A stretch of 64,000 nucleotides of DNA from Nocardia seriolae NBRC 15557 (GCF_007990715.1 NZ_BJWY01000004.1:1-64000); one strand, 5' to 3'. Positions 26,983 to 36,161 are shown, counted from the stretch's first letter. Numbers and translations are program-made. Notes: generated from the sequence alone by a model not told the origin.

Positions 26983-27795
26983 ATGACCGTCGACGCCTGG
27001 GCCCAGCACCCCACCGCCCGTTTTCTCGCCCACGACATGTTCGCCTCCCTGCGCCGCTGGTCCGGCACGGAGATCCCCACCGACGACATTCCGCTGAGGT
27101 CGACGCTCGCCGCCATGGACGCGGCGGGCGTCGACCACACGCTACTGTCGGCGTGGATCGCCCCGGAGGGTGTTCTCATCTCCAATGATGAAGTGGCCGA
27201 ATGGGTTTCCGAAGCACCCGACCGCTTTTCCGGCATCGCCTCGGTGGACCTGCGCCGGCCCATGGATGCCGTGCGCGAACTGCGTCACCGCGTTCGGGAC
27301 CAAGGCTTCAAGGCGCTGCGGGTCCTGCCCTGGCTGTGGGAGACCCCGCCCACCGACCGCCGCTTCTACCCGCTCTTCGCGGCCTGCGTGGACCTCGGCA
27401 TCCCCTTCTGCACCCAGGTCGGCCATACCGGCCCCCTTCGTCCGTCCGAAACCGGCCGTCCCATCCCGTACATCGACCAGGTGGCGCTGGATTTCCCGGA
27501 ACTGACCATCGTCTGCGGCCACATCGGTTATCCGTGGACCGAGGAAATGATCTCCGTCGCGCGCAAACACCCGAACGTCGTCATCGACACCTCGGCCTAC
27601 ACCACCAAACGCGTACCGCCGGAACTGATCTCCTATATGAAGACCGGCACGGGCCGCCACAAGGTCCTGTTCGGCACCAACTACCCGATGATCTTTCCCC
27701 AGCATGCCCTCGACGGCCTCGACGCCCTGGATCTCGACGACGAAACCCGGGTGCTCTACCTCGACGGCAACGCCCGGCGCGTCTTCGGCCTGTAG
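26983..27795 (+). CDS. Amidohydrolase family protein (ACMSD-like TIM barrel)
   Basis: A 270-aa amidohydrolase-2 type protein. Visible landmarks are FKALRVLPWLWETPP (about 104-118), FCTQVGHTGPLRPSE (about 143-157; metal-type His), IVCGHIGYPWTEEM (about 172-185; His) and FGTNYPM near residue 230 in the place of the usual Asp of FGSDYP. Replacement of the C-terminal Asp by Asn may alter metal chemistry. The family hydrolyses or decarboxylates small acids. It starts 82 bp after the pfaD-like gene with GAAGGAG, so it may be the last cluster gene or a separate unit. Confidence 0.82.
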   Translation: MTVDAWAQHPTARFLAHDMFASLRRWSGTEIPTDDIPLRSTLAAMDAAGVDHTLLSAWIAPEGVLISNDEVAEWVSEAPDRFSGIASVDLRRPMDAVRELRHRVRDQGFKALRVLPWLWETPPTDRRFYPLFAACVDLGIPFCTQVGHTGPLRPSETGRPIPYIDQVALDFPELTIVCGHIGYPWTEEMISVARKHPNVVIDTSAYTTKRVPPELISYMKTGTGRHKVLFGTNYPMIFPQHALDGLDALDLDDETRVLYLDGNARRVFGL

Positions 27796-27955
27796 CGTCC
27801 GACCGTTACGGAGGGGATCGAATTGCCGCAATGCTGTGAGAAATCGACACGCATTGACACGACGTGCGCGAAATCTCATCCATTCATATGAGGTGCAGGC
27901 GCGGTCGCAATGGTCTGCTTGGAGGCGAAATTCCGAATTCGCCCAAGGAGATCGC

Positions 27956-29011
27956 ATGTTCTCGAATAGGTGTTCACTCGCCTGCATTCTGCCCCCCGAT
28001 CTGCTCCTGACGCTGGCCCGGGACATGACTCCCGAGCAGCGAGCGGCGCTGCTCCGGACGTTGGATGTGGACCACAGCTTCCGGCTGGCGCGTGCGGAAG
28101 TGGCAGGTAGGCAGGGCGTTCGGCCCGGTCTGACGTTGGCCGCACCGGCCGGCGGAGCCCCGCGGCGGACGATCTACGACCAGCGCCACTCGACGGCGAC
28201 CACGCTCGGGAAGGTCGCGCGCAGCGAAGGTCAACCGCCCGTCGCCGACGTCTCGGTCAATCAGGCCTACGACAACTTCGGCGCCACTTACAAGATGTAC
28301 TGGGATGTGTTCCACCGGGATTCGATCGACGGTCAGGGAATGGCGATCGCCGGGCTCGTCCACTTCGGAAAAGACTATGACAACGCATTCTGGGACGGCC
28401 GGGGTCACATGTTCTTCGGCGACGGTGACGGTCGGGTGCTGACCGATACCACCAAGGGGCTGGATGTGGTCGGTCACGAATTGACACACGGGGTAACACA
28501 GTACGAGGCGAACCTGATCTATTCGGGGCAGTCGGGCGCCTTGAACGAGTCGATTTCCGATGTCTTCGGCTCCCTGGTCAAGCAGTACCACCTGGCGCAG
28601 ACGGCCGATCAGGCCGACTGGCTGATCGGCGCCGACATCGTCGGACCGGAACTGGCTCCGGCCCTGCGCTCGATGAAGGCACCGGGCACGGCCAATCCCC
28701 ACGATCGTCAGCCCGCGGTGATGACCGATTATGTGCAGACCGCTTCGGACAACGGTGGGGTCCACACCAATTCGGGTATCCCGAACCACGCCTTCCACGT
28801 TGTGGCGACCACCCTGGGCGGTCCGGCCTGGAAGTCCGCGGGATCGATCTGGTACGACACCGTGGCCGATCCGGCGCTCAAACCCAATGCCACCTTCGCC
28901 GATTTCGCCCGGCTCACCCTGAAGCAGGCCCGGAACCGTTTCGGGACGACGAGTGCCGAAGCCTCGGCGGTCGGGGCGGGCTGGGATGCGGTGAAGGTCC
29001 CCGTCCGTTGA
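27956..29011 (+). CDS. Protealysin-like M4 metallopeptidase
   Basis: A 351-aa thermolysin-family protease with a short propeptide. The N-terminal CILPPDLLLTLARDM resembles the protealysin-type propeptide (a conserved Pro-Pro segment), and there is no signal peptide, as in that group. Catalytic residues: HELTH at 164-168, third ligand Glu188 in NESISD, and GGVHTNSGIPNHAF near 264-277 carrying the transition-state His. The start at 27956 follows AAGGAG. It is followed 25 bp later by an emfourin-type inhibitor gene, the standard pairing for protealysin-like peptidases. It is expected to mature by self-cleavage. Confidence 0.93.
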   Translation: MFSNRCSLACILPPDLLLTLARDMTPEQRAALLRTLDVDHSFRLARAEVAGRQGVRPGLTLAAPAGGAPRRTIYDQRHSTATTLGKVARSEGQPPVADVSVNQAYDNFGATYKMYWDVFHRDSIDGQGMAIAGLVHFGKDYDNAFWDGRGHMFFGDGDGRVLTDTTKGLDVVGHELTHGVTQYEANLIYSGQSGALNESISDVFGSLVKQYHLAQTADQADWLIGADIVGPELAPALRSMKAPGTANPHDRQPAVMTDYVQTASDNGGVHTNSGIPNHAFHVVATTLGGPAWKSAGSIWYDTVADPALKPNATFADFARLTLKQARNRFGTTSAEASAVGAGWDAVKVPVR

Positions 29012-29036
29012 GCCCCCGGCGAGCTACGCTGGAACG

Positions 29037-29345
29037 ATGTCGACGAACCGGATACACGTCGAATACCGCCGCAGCGGCGGCCTCGCCGGCCTCGATATGA
29101 CGGCCGACGTCGATGTCGAGGACCTGCCTGCCGATCAGCGACGTTGCGTGGAGGCGCTGATGACCGACGCCCGGCCCGCGTCATCCGGCGCGGACGGGTC
29201 GGCCGACCGGTTCACCTACAAAATCGTGATCAGCGACGGCGATCGGACATGGACCCACAGCTGGGGTGAGACGCAGGTTCCGGAAGCGGTCGAACCGTTG
29301 CTGGCGACGTTGGCGGAACGTGCACACCCCGCGCCGAGTCGCTGA
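29037..29345 (+). CDS. Emfourin-type protealysin inhibitor
   Basis: A 102-aa protein with the emfourin pattern: HVEYRRSGGLAGLDMTADVD at residues 7-26 (the conserved RSGG-AG motif), an acidic middle (DVEDLPADQRR) and a C-terminal strand/helix (YKIVISDGDRTWTHSW, then VEPLLATL). Emfourin blocks the active site of protealysin-like M4 peptidases. It lies 25 bp downstream of the M4 gene, in the same operon, so it most likely keeps the unsecreted enzyme in check. Length fits the family (about 100-120). Confidence 0.85.
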   Translation: MSTNRIHVEYRRSGGLAGLDMTADVDVEDLPADQRRCVEALMTDARPASSGADGSADRFTYKIVISDGDRTWTHSWGETQVPEAVEPLLATLAERAHPAPSR

Positions 29346-29497
29346 ACGGTCGACGGCAAGGATTTTCGGGGAGTTTCGTGCCCTGTCATCACCGGTGCAC
29401 GAATAAAAGCTCGGGGGAATGTAATTCACAGAGCGCGGACCACCGGGGCGCGACAATCCCTGTGCCCGAGTGAGAGTCGCCGAGGGAGGGAATTGAT

Positions 29498-30711
29498 ATG
29501 CGGATTGTTCACAGCTCGCGCGGCGCGCAGCCGTTCGAGAAGATCGCAAGCGAACGCGTGGCGGCCAAAGGCGGCGCGGGAAACTGGTTCGGGGTCTTCA
29601 GTATCCAGAAGTTCGTCGACCAGAACGCGCTGTCCTACACGCATGCGGACGCGGACGGTTGGTATTCGTACCTCAGCAAGTTCAAGACCGGGAACTTCCG
29701 ATTCGAGGACGCCGGTGTCGTCGTCTGCGAGTTCATCGAAGGCACCGACGACTGGGACGACTGGCAGGACACCTACGGGCTCGATGCCTGCAAGTCCATC
29801 TATTACTCCGGCCACGGCACCATGGACGGCAATGGCGTCTTCAGCATTCGGCTGGGGGGCCGACTGGTCCAACCGGGGCCATTGGGCCTCCTCGGACAAC
29901 ATGGTGATCGGCGACGACCACACCCGCTACCTGTGTTGGTCGACGTGTCTGTCGCTGCGGGTGCTCGACGGGATGAATCCGATCCGCACGTGGGGCGGCC
30001 CGGATCACGGCTTCCGCATGCTGTTCGGCTTCGAGACCACCAGCATCGACAGCCCCGACTACGGTAAGAACTTCTGGGCCGAGTGGAACAAGGGCAAGTC
30101 CTTCAGTCAGGCCTGGCTCGACGCCAGCTGGGACATCAGCCATACCCAGGCGCCGTCGGTGGTGGCGTGCGGCGCGAACAGCGACGAGGCCGGGGCCCGG
30201 CTGAACAACGAGCGGGTGCTGTCCTGGGATGCGGTCAGCACCAACTGGTTCAGCCGGCGCTGGTACTACGCGGCCCGCTAGGTTCCCGCCCGGCGCGCCA
30301 ATCTCGCCCTGCCACAGGATCTTCTGGTCGCCGACCTGGCGCCGATCGAACTGACCGGCGACCATATCCGGTCCGTGGCACAGCGGTTCGGGCTCGACGG
30401 TCCGCTGCCGCACGACGTGATGGCGGGGCCCGATGGGTCGGTGTGCGTGCCGATCGGCGAACAGCGCGGCGTCTTCGGTTCCTCCGGACCCCGAGGATCT
30501 GCTCGCGCGGGCGTCGTCCGACCGGATCCGGACGCTGGCGGCTCAGGGTGGGCGCCCGCCCAGTGAGGTTTCGATCGTCCCGGACACCACCGAGGTCGGC
30601 TACGAGATCGACGGCGACAGCGCGTATCTGGCCGCGCGCCGGGTAGTGGAGAGCGCGCTCGGCAACGGCTGCCGCAAACAGCACCACGTGGTGGCTCCGA
30701 TCGTTCGGTGA
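29498..30711 (+). pseudogene. DUF6345 (caspase-like) gene with frameshifts and a stop
   Basis: From ATG 29498 the product reads MRIVHSSRGAQPFEKIASER and continues to YYSGHGTMDGNGVFSIRL (about residue 122), the His-Gly motif of a caspase-like fold. A run of six G at about 29855-29860 then shifts the frame; one G fewer would give GADWSNRGHWASSDN and continue to YLCWSTCLSLRV (the Cys motif). A TAG at 30279-30281 interrupts sequence that continues sensibly in frame (NLALPQDLLVADLAPIELTG). A second shift near 30480 leads to the C-terminus ending IVR at 30711. The intact ancestor would be about 400 aa. It follows the M4/emfourin pair by 150 bp. The mutated state is clear; the family name is from memory of the motif. 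Confidence 0.7.
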
Positions 30712-30768
30712 CTTCGGCCGTCCTGCGGCGGGAATGACCGTGTCGATCGCCTTCGATCGATCCTGAAC

Positions 30769-30806
30769 CGACTGGGGCACTATCGATTTCGATCGTGCCC
30801 CAGTCG
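30769..30806. terminator. Bidirectional hairpin terminator
   Basis: CGACTGGGGCAC (30769-30780) pairs perfectly with 30795-30806, and the loop itself contains ATCGA/TCGAT, making a nearly continuous stem. It lies at the stop codon of the Sel1 gene on the minus strand and about 60 bp after the decayed DUF6345 gene on the plus strand, so it may serve both. Confidence 0.7.
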
Positions 30807-31487
30807 ATCGATGGCCTTGTCGATCAGCTCCCCGAGGCTGGCCTGGGGCGCTTGCTGTCTCTCGTACTCGATCAGCCGGTCGGCCGTGGCGCGATCACTC
30901 ATCACCAGGGCCAGCAGCTCCGCGTACCTGCCCGACGGGATCGAGCCGGACCGGGACGGATGGCCGGACACGGGGGTCGGCGAAGGTCCGATCGGCATGC
31001 CGGGCGGTAACTCCCGCAGATTCCGCACCGCGGCAGCGCTTCCCGCGGCGGCCGCACAGTGCCACCAATACCCGGCCCCGGCGAAATCCCCACGGCGATA
31101 CAGCAACAGACCGAGATTGTTCATGGCGCTGCTCTCACCGGCCTCGACCGCCCGCAGATACCACTGCTCGGCCTCGGCACGTTCCCCCTGCTCGTCGAGC
31201 AGCGCCCCCAGCGCGGCCATCGCCTGCGCATTCCCCGCGTCCGCGGCTGTGCGCAGCCACATTCGGGCCTCGCGGCGCGCACTGTCATTGCGATCGCGAT
31301 TGCGCCACCGCTCGAACCGGCCTTGGACCGCGACCCTGTCGTACAGCAGCCGCGCCAGCCGGTCCATCGCGGCCGTGTCGCCCTGGGCCGCACCCTGTCG
31401 ATAGCACTGCTCGGCCGCCCCGACATCGCCCCGCGCCTCATAAACCCGCCCGAGCTCCACCAGAGCCTCGCCATCCGGATAGGCCAT
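30780..31487 (-). CDS. Sel1/TPR-repeat protein
   Basis: A 235-aa protein made of about four Sel1/TPR-like helical repeats (residues about 5-150), for example AEQCYRQGAAQGDTAAMDRL, ARMWLRTAADAGNAQAMAAL and AEQWYLRAVEAGESSAMNNL. The repeats form a solenoid for protein-protein contacts. A Pro/Ser-rich linker (about 165-190) separates them from a helical C-terminal part. No signal peptide. The start at 31487 is chosen for GGAGG seven nt upstream; in-frame sequence extends further up but includes no better start. It stands next to degenerate SUKH-like sequence, and such TPR/Sel1 proteins can occur in toxin-immunity neighbourhoods, but no toxin is visible. Confidence 0.8.
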   Translation of the reverse strand: MAYPDGEALVELGRVYEARGDVGAAEQCYRQGAAQGDTAAMDRLARLLYDRVAVQGRFERWRNRDRNDSARREARMWLRTAADAGNAQAMAALGALLDEQGERAEAEQWYLRAVEAGESSAMNNLGLLLYRRGDFAGAGYWWHCAAAAGSAAAVRNLRELPPGMPIGPSPTPVSGHPSRSGSIPSGRYAELLALVMSDRATADRLIEYERQQAPQASLGELIDKAIDRLGHDRNR

Positions 31488-32407
31488 CCCGCCGACCTCC
31501 ACCACCCGATCACACTGCCCGCCTATCCAACCGCAGTTCACCTCCGGCTCAGCCGTTTTCGCCGATATCGGAGGACCTCCCAAGTCCGCGACCCCCGAAA
31601 TTCATGTCACGCGTGGTGTTTCCGCATGCCATGATCACCAGCCACCTGAATCCGCTGCCGTCCCGGTGGTGAGAGAGCAGGCGGCGAGTCCAGTTGAACA
31701 CTCGGCCGGATGACGAAGACCTCGTCGGGATCACCGATCCGGACGAGGTCTGTGTCCCCCGGGTTCGGTGCCGCGCGGTCGCGACCGGAGTGAACAGTCC
31801 GATCGTCGAGTCGGGCGTTGCGCGAGTAGGTGATCGGCTCGGGGTGGTCCGCGCCGACGGTCGGCCGGGTCCGTCGGACACGTGCGCGGGGATAGATATG
31901 CCGTGCAAGGTCGGACAGCCGCACGACGAATCGGCGCCCATCGGTCCCATCTTCCGCGAGCTGCGAAAGCTGGACTTCGAGCCCGGTGACGTCATCGTCG
32001 GCAGACTCGTTGCCCGCGTCCCTTCACGACCACCGCGGCCGGAGGCCCTGGCCGCCTTGCGCGAGTTGACCGTTGGGGGCGGGGAAAGCCGTCCGCTACG
32101 CGAGTCGCCGGGACCGTTGCTGCAACTGTTGACCCCGGGGACGGTACGAGCTCCGCGGACCCGAGCCGCTGTGGCCGGACTATCCGAACGCTGTGAAGAA
32201 GCGCTGGACCACCGTCTCGCGAGCGGCCATCGTCCACGCAAAACCAGATGAGCCTGTCTGGTTCTATCCAGGTAGCTGTCGTCGAACACGACACCGAGGT
32301 GCTGCTGTGCAGCCCCGATAGCCTCCTCGGAAGCGGCGGTACCGGGTTCTTGGGATGGCGTGGAGGTAGATTCCGCGCTGCTCTTCTGCCACTCGCCCAA
32401 CGGACGA
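31488..32407 (-). other. Degenerate coding DNA, no intact gene
   Basis: This stretch of about 0.9 kb has no reading frame I can support. On the minus strand near 32300-32340 one frame reads EEAIGAAQQHLGVVFDDSY, close to the N-terminal motif of SMI1/KNR4 (SUKH) proteins (a helix then LGVxFPxSY). Downstream, another frame reads GDTDLVRIGDPDEVFVI. These look like pieces of one or more decayed SUKH-type genes, similar to the remnant at 3180-3553. The assignment is weak. Confidence 0.35.
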
Positions 32408-32442
32408 AGCCCCCGTTCGGATCACCGATCCGAACGGGGGCT
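32408..32442. terminator. Long perfect hairpin, probable terminator
   Basis: AGCCCCCGTTCGGATC (32408-32423) pairs perfectly over 16 bp with 32427-32442 around an ACC loop. No T-run follows on either strand, as is common in high-GC actinobacteria. It lies between degenerate DNA and the gene on the minus strand ending at 32616. Confidence 0.6.
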
Positions 32443-32510
32443 CTGTCCCCCGGGCGAACTCGCCGGGTCTTGATCCGCCCTCGTCAGATGCCAAGGAGCG
32501 TTGGTGGGTC

Positions 32511-32548
32511 GTGACACGCCCAGGGCGATAACCGTGCCCGGGCGTCAC
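32511..32548 (-). terminator. Bulged hairpin after secreted-protein gene
   Basis: GTGAC plus GCCC (with an AC bulge) at 32511-32521 pair with GGGC plus GTCAC at 32540-32548, and an inner GGGC/GCCC pair extends the stem. It lies about 68 bp beyond the stop of the minus-strand gene ending at 32616. Confidence 0.4.
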
Positions 32549-32615
32549 GCACGGATCATGTACGCCGAAATGGGCAGGTCAGCGGCCAGTGAATGCGGCA
32601 GATCGCCAGGTCGGA

Positions 32616-33323
32616 TCATTTGCCCTGGAATGGGGAATTGATCGTGGTGAAGTACTGGATGGCGGCGGCGACCGCGATGGGGGCGGTGATCAGGAGTTGG
32701 CCGGCGAAGGTTCCGACGAATCCCACTGCGCCCGCGCCGATGAGGCAGCCGGCGCCCGCGGCGCCGAGCAGGGGTAGGAACATGGCCGTCAGGATGCCGG
32801 CGGAACCGAGGGTGATCAGTGTGGCGCCGACGGTGCCGCCGATGAGACAGCCGAGGGCCGCGCCGCCGAGGCCGCCGACGAGGGTGCCGACGGTGGCGCC
32901 GAGGGAGATGGTGTCGCGCATGCGGCCCCAGGCGGCCTGTTCGCGGTCGTACTGGGTCTTCCAGGGGGCCTGGTCCTCGTAGGGGAGGGCCACGGGCTGG
33001 TAGACGGCGTGGGCCTCGTCGAAGACGGGGGTCAGGGTGGCGGTGCGGTCGTTGATGTCGGCCGCGATGGGGAAGACGAAATCGTCTACGCGGAAAGACA
33101 GTTCGGTGCCGGCCAGCACGGTGCCGTCGGCGGACTTGATCTTGAAGACGCCGTTCTCGACGGTCATGGAGCCCGCGTCGGTGCCGATGACCGTATCGGT
33201 GCCGGTGCTGGTCGCGGTGTAGTTCAGGGCGGCGGGGGCGTCGGCCCCGGCCGTGCCGGTGACGCCGGCGCTGACGCACAGTCCGGCCGCGAGCAGCGCG
33301 GACGCCGCAGCAGTTTTCCTCAT
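32616..33323 (-). CDS. Secreted protein with Gly-rich hydrophobic C-terminus (DUF8020-like)
   Basis: A 235-aa exported protein. A signal peptide (MRKTAAASALLAAGLCVSAG, cleavage near ADA at about residue 28) is followed by a beta-rich region (about 32-110; TVIGTDAGSMTVENGVFKIK, LSFRVDDFVFPIAADIND) and a long Gly/Ala-rich hydrophobic part (about 140-215) that may insert in a membrane as a glycine zipper. Proteins of this form are common in nocardiae and rhodococci with no known function; I recall the first part as DUF8020. The start at 33323 gives a clean signal peptide. Channel or envelope roles are conjecture. Confidence 0.75.
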   Translation of the reverse strand: MRKTAAASALLAAGLCVSAGVTGTAGADAPAALNYTATSTGTDTVIGTDAGSMTVENGVFKIKSADGTVLAGTELSFRVDDFVFPIAADINDRTATLTPVFDEAHAVYQPVALPYEDQAPWKTQYDREQAAWGRMRDTISLGATVGTLVGGLGGAALGCLIGGTVGATLITLGSAGILTAMFLPLLGAAGAGCLIGAGAVGFVGTFAGQLLITAPIAVAAAIQYFTTINSPFQGK

Positions 33324-33363
33324 CCTGTTTCTCTCTGCGTGTGTTTTCTCGGTGCTTCCCGTG

Positions 33364-34287
33364 TCACAGATCGAGCACGAGAACATCGGAGAGCGCCCGG
33401 GAGACGCAGGGCATCAGGGTCCTGCCGTGGGCGCGTTCGTCGGCGGTCAGCACCGAATCGCGGTGCTGTACTTCGCCTTCGAGGAAGGTGGTCTCACAGC
33501 TGCCGCAGGTGCCCGCGCGGCAGGAGGTGACGATCGCGACGCCCGCGCCTTCGAGAGCGTCGACGATCGACCGGTCCGCCGCGACCGACAGCACCTGACC
33601 ACTGTGCGCGAGCCGGACCAGGAAGGCGCGATCGACGACGGTGTCGACGCGCCGCGGCGTGAACCGCTCGGTGTGCACGGCCAGGCCGCGGCGCGCGCCC
33701 TCGCTCTCGACGGCGTCGAGCAGCGGCGCGGGTCCACAGCAGTACACGGTGGCGGTGGTGTCGGCGAGCAGCGTTGCGATGGGCAGCAGCCCGGATTCGT
33801 TCTGTGCCAGCAGATTTACCCGCTCGTAGCGGGCCAGCTCGCCGGTGAAGGCCAGATGGCCGCGGGTGCGTGCACCGTAGTGCAGGCTCCAGCGCGCGCC
33901 GGTCCGCTCGGCGGCCGCGAGCATGGGCAGGATCGGGGTGATCCCGATCCCGCCCGCCACGAACAGGTACTCGTCATTGGGCACCAGCTCGAAGTTATTG
34001 CGTGGCAGTGATACTCGCAACTCGGTGCCGGGGTGCGCGGTGCGGTGCAGGTGTTCGGAGCCGCCGCGCCCCGCCGGTTCGCGCAGGATGGCGACGCGCC
34101 AGCGTCGCTCGTCGGCGGGATCCCCGCACAGCGAGTACTGTCGTACCCCAACGGTTCCCGCGTGCACGTCGATGTGCGCGCCGGGGGTCCAGCGCGGCAG
34201 TGCGCCGCCGGGCGCGGTCAGTTCGAGGGCGAACACGCCCTCGGCCACGTCCCGCCGGTCGGCCACCAGGACCGTCAGCTCGCTCAT
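33364..34287 (-). CDS. Phthalate-dioxygenase-reductase-like oxidoreductase (FMN/2Fe-2S)
   Basis: A 307-aa electron-transfer protein of the VanB/PDR type. An FMN-binding barrel at about 1-100 contains RQYSLCGDP, an NAD domain at about 105-215 contains FVAGGIGITPILPML and YCCGPAPLLDAV, and a C-terminal plant-type [2Fe-2S] domain has Cys in SCRAGTCGSCE and a final Cys in LMPCVSRA. Such reductases pass electrons from NAD(P)H to a Rieske oxygenase. No oxygenase partner is within the window. It is divergent from the acyl-CoA dehydrogenase gene, sharing a 144-bp intergenic region. Confidence 0.9.
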   Translation of the reverse strand: MSELTVLVADRRDVAEGVFALELTAPGGALPRWTPGAHIDVHAGTVGVRQYSLCGDPADERRWRVAILREPAGRGGSEHLHRTAHPGTELRVSLPRNNFELVPNDEYLFVAGGIGITPILPMLAAAERTGARWSLHYGARTRGHLAFTGELARYERVNLLAQNESGLLPIATLLADTTATVYCCGPAPLLDAVESEGARRGLAVHTERFTPRRVDTVVDRAFLVRLAHSGQVLSVAADRSIVDALEGAGVAIVTSCRAGTCGSCETTFLEGEVQHRDSVLTADERAHGRTLMPCVSRALSDVLVLDL

Positions 34288-34431
34288 CGCATCCCCTCGT
34301 GGAGTCCGTGTCGAGCCCAACCCTGGTCGAGCCGGGTCGCCGATCGCGCGGCGGTTGCCCGAGTCGATTCGACCGATAGGCATTGCCGATCGTCCCGCCG
34401 GGACACCCGGGCGCCGGCCGACACTGACCCC

Positions 34432-35592
34432 ATGAGCGCTGTGGCGGAACTGGTCGAACGGACCAGAGCATTCGTGACCGAGCACGTGTACCCCGTGGAG
34501 CGTGAGGTGGTGGCCGGTGGGCGCGTCACCGATGACGCCCTGCGGCTGGACCTGCAGAAGAAGGCCAAGGAGGCCGGAGTTTTCGGGCCGCTGTCCGACC
34601 CGCGCCACGGCGGCCTCGGCTTGGACACCCGCGGTCAGGCCCGGGTGCTCGAGGCGGCGGGCGCGAGCCTGCTGGGACCCCTTGCCGTCAATGCCTGGGC
34701 TCCCGACGACGGCAATATCCACCTGCTGGCCCACGTCGCGAATGCCGAACAGCAAGAACGGTATCTGGCTCCGCTGGCCTCGGGTGAGGTGCGGTCGGCC
34801 ATCGCGCTGACCGAACCGGCCCCCGGTGCGGGATCGGATCCGCGCATGCTGCGGACCAATGCCCAGGAGACCGACGACGGCTGGGTCATCAACGGTGCCA
34901 AGCACTTCACCACCGGCGCGAACGGCGCGGCCTTCACCATCTGCGTGGCCATGACGGCCGACGGACCCACCATGTTCCTGGTCGATCAGGACAATCCCGG
35001 CCTACGGGTGGGCCGCCGCATGCCGACTCTGGACCACACCAGCACGCCCGGCGGCCACTGCGAGGTCGAGTTCGTCGACTGCGAGGTGCCCGACACCGCC
35101 GTGCTGGGCGAGGTGGGCCGCGGCCTGGAGCTGGCGCAGGTGCGGCTCGCGCCCTCGCGGCTGGTGTTCTGCATGAACTGGCTCGGCCTGGCCATGCGCG
35201 CCCAGCAGCTCACCGTCGAACACATCACGCGCCGTTCGGCTTTCGGCGTCCCGATCGCCGAGCACGGCATCGCCCAGGGCCTGGTCGCCGACAACGAGAT
35301 CGATATCGCCGCGGCCCGCAGCCTGGTGCGCTCGGTCGCCGAGACGGTCGACACCTTCGGCCCGGCCTCCGCGCAGGCGCGCCACGAGACCTCGGTCGCG
35401 AAAACCTTCGTGTCCGAGGCGGTCTGGCGGGTGCTGGATCGCACCGTACAGCTGCACGGTGGCCTGGGCGTGTGCGAGGACCACCTGGTGGCGCGATTCC
35501 TCGTGGAAGCCAGGGCATTCCGCATCTACGAGGGGCCGTCGGAAGTGCTGCGCTGGTCGATCGCCCGCCGCGTGCTGCGCGGGCCGCGCTGA
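34432..35592 (+). CDS. Acyl-CoA dehydrogenase
   Basis: A 386-aa FAD enzyme with the ACAD fold: N-terminal helices (about 1-120), a middle beta domain with IALTEPAPGAGSDP (about 122-135) and INGAKHFTTGANGA (about 152-165), and a C-terminal helical domain with RSAFGVPIAEHGIAQ (about 266-280), LHGGLGVCEDH (about 342-352) and the terminal YEGPSEVLRWSIARRVL. The catalytic base position is not obvious from reading alone. It probably dehydrogenates a branched or aromatic acyl-CoA. It heads a plus-strand run with a thioesterase and a hydrolase. No clear ribosome binding site at ATG 34432. Confidence 0.9.
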   Translation: MSAVAELVERTRAFVTEHVYPVEREVVAGGRVTDDALRLDLQKKAKEAGVFGPLSDPRHGGLGLDTRGQARVLEAAGASLLGPLAVNAWAPDDGNIHLLAHVANAEQQERYLAPLASGEVRSAIALTEPAPGAGSDPRMLRTNAQETDDGWVINGAKHFTTGANGAAFTICVAMTADGPTMFLVDQDNPGLRVGRRMPTLDHTSTPGGHCEVEFVDCEVPDTAVLGEVGRGLELAQVRLAPSRLVFCMNWLGLAMRAQQLTVEHITRRSAFGVPIAEHGIAQGLVADNEIDIAAARSLVRSVAETVDTFGPASAQARHETSVAKTFVSEAVWRVLDRTVQLHGGLGVCEDHLVARFLVEARAFRIYEGPSEVLRWSIARRVLRGPR

Positions 35593-35639
35593 TTCCTCCG
35601 CAACCGTGCCGAGCGCCGAAATCAGAAGGGAACATCGAC

Positions 35640-36161
35640 ATGACCAGAACGCTGGCCGGATTCGCCGCCGCCTATCCGGACCTGGACCCCGACGCCGTCG
35701 ACTACGAGTACCTGCGGGCGGTGTCGGCGGCGCTGGTGCCGTTCGGCGCGCACGTCGGCACGCAGGTCACCGAGATCAGCCGTGAGCGCGCGGTGGTGGA
35801 GATCCCGGTACTGGACGAAGTGTGCAATCACATGGGCACCGTGCACGCGGGGGCGTTGTTCACCGCCGCCGATATCGCCGGTGCGTCGGCGTTCGTGGGT
35901 GCCGCGGCCGAACGGTTGCACACGGTCGAACGGCTGATGCTGCGGGGCGGCACCGCCTCGTATCGCAAACCGGCGCAGGGGCGTATCCGCGCCGTGGCCA
36001 CCGTCGACCAGGCCGAGCTGGCGGTCATCCTGGCCGCGACCGAGTCCGCGCGCTTCGAACTGTCGGGCAAGGCGTCGCTGCTGGATGACAACGATGTGGT
36101 GGTCGCCAAGTTCACCTTCGACTACGTGTGCGATGTGACCATCGCCGGAACCGAGGCGTGA
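35640..36161 (+). CDS. Hotdog-fold thioesterase-like protein (DUF4442/PaaI type)
   Basis: A 173-aa single hotdog protein with HMGTVHAGALFTAADIAGAS (about residues 61-80), the helix that in PaaI/DUF4442 proteins contacts the acyl-CoA, followed by strands such as ASYRKPAQGRIRAVATVDQA. It likely hydrolyses an acyl-CoA thioester in the cytoplasm. The ribosome binding site GAAGGGA is eight nt upstream of ATG. It lies 47 bp after the dehydrogenase gene and overlaps the hydrolase gene by one base, so it belongs to the same operon. Confidence 0.85.
   Translation: MTRTLAGFAAAYPDLDPDAVDYEYLRAVSAALVPFGAHVGTQVTEISRERAVVEIPVLDEVCNHMGTVHAGALFTAADIAGASAFVGAAAERLHTVERLMLRGGTASYRKPAQGRIRAVATVDQAELAVILAATESARFELSGKASLLDDNDVVVAKFTFDYVCDVTIAGTEA

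Noticed and set aside
29855-29860. Programmed frameshifting at the G6 run
   Set aside because: There are two further lesions downstream, so simple decay or sequence error explains it better.
31694-32251. Plus-strand 185-codon frame
   Set aside because: No ribosome binding site and no domain; it lies over degenerate minus-strand remnants.
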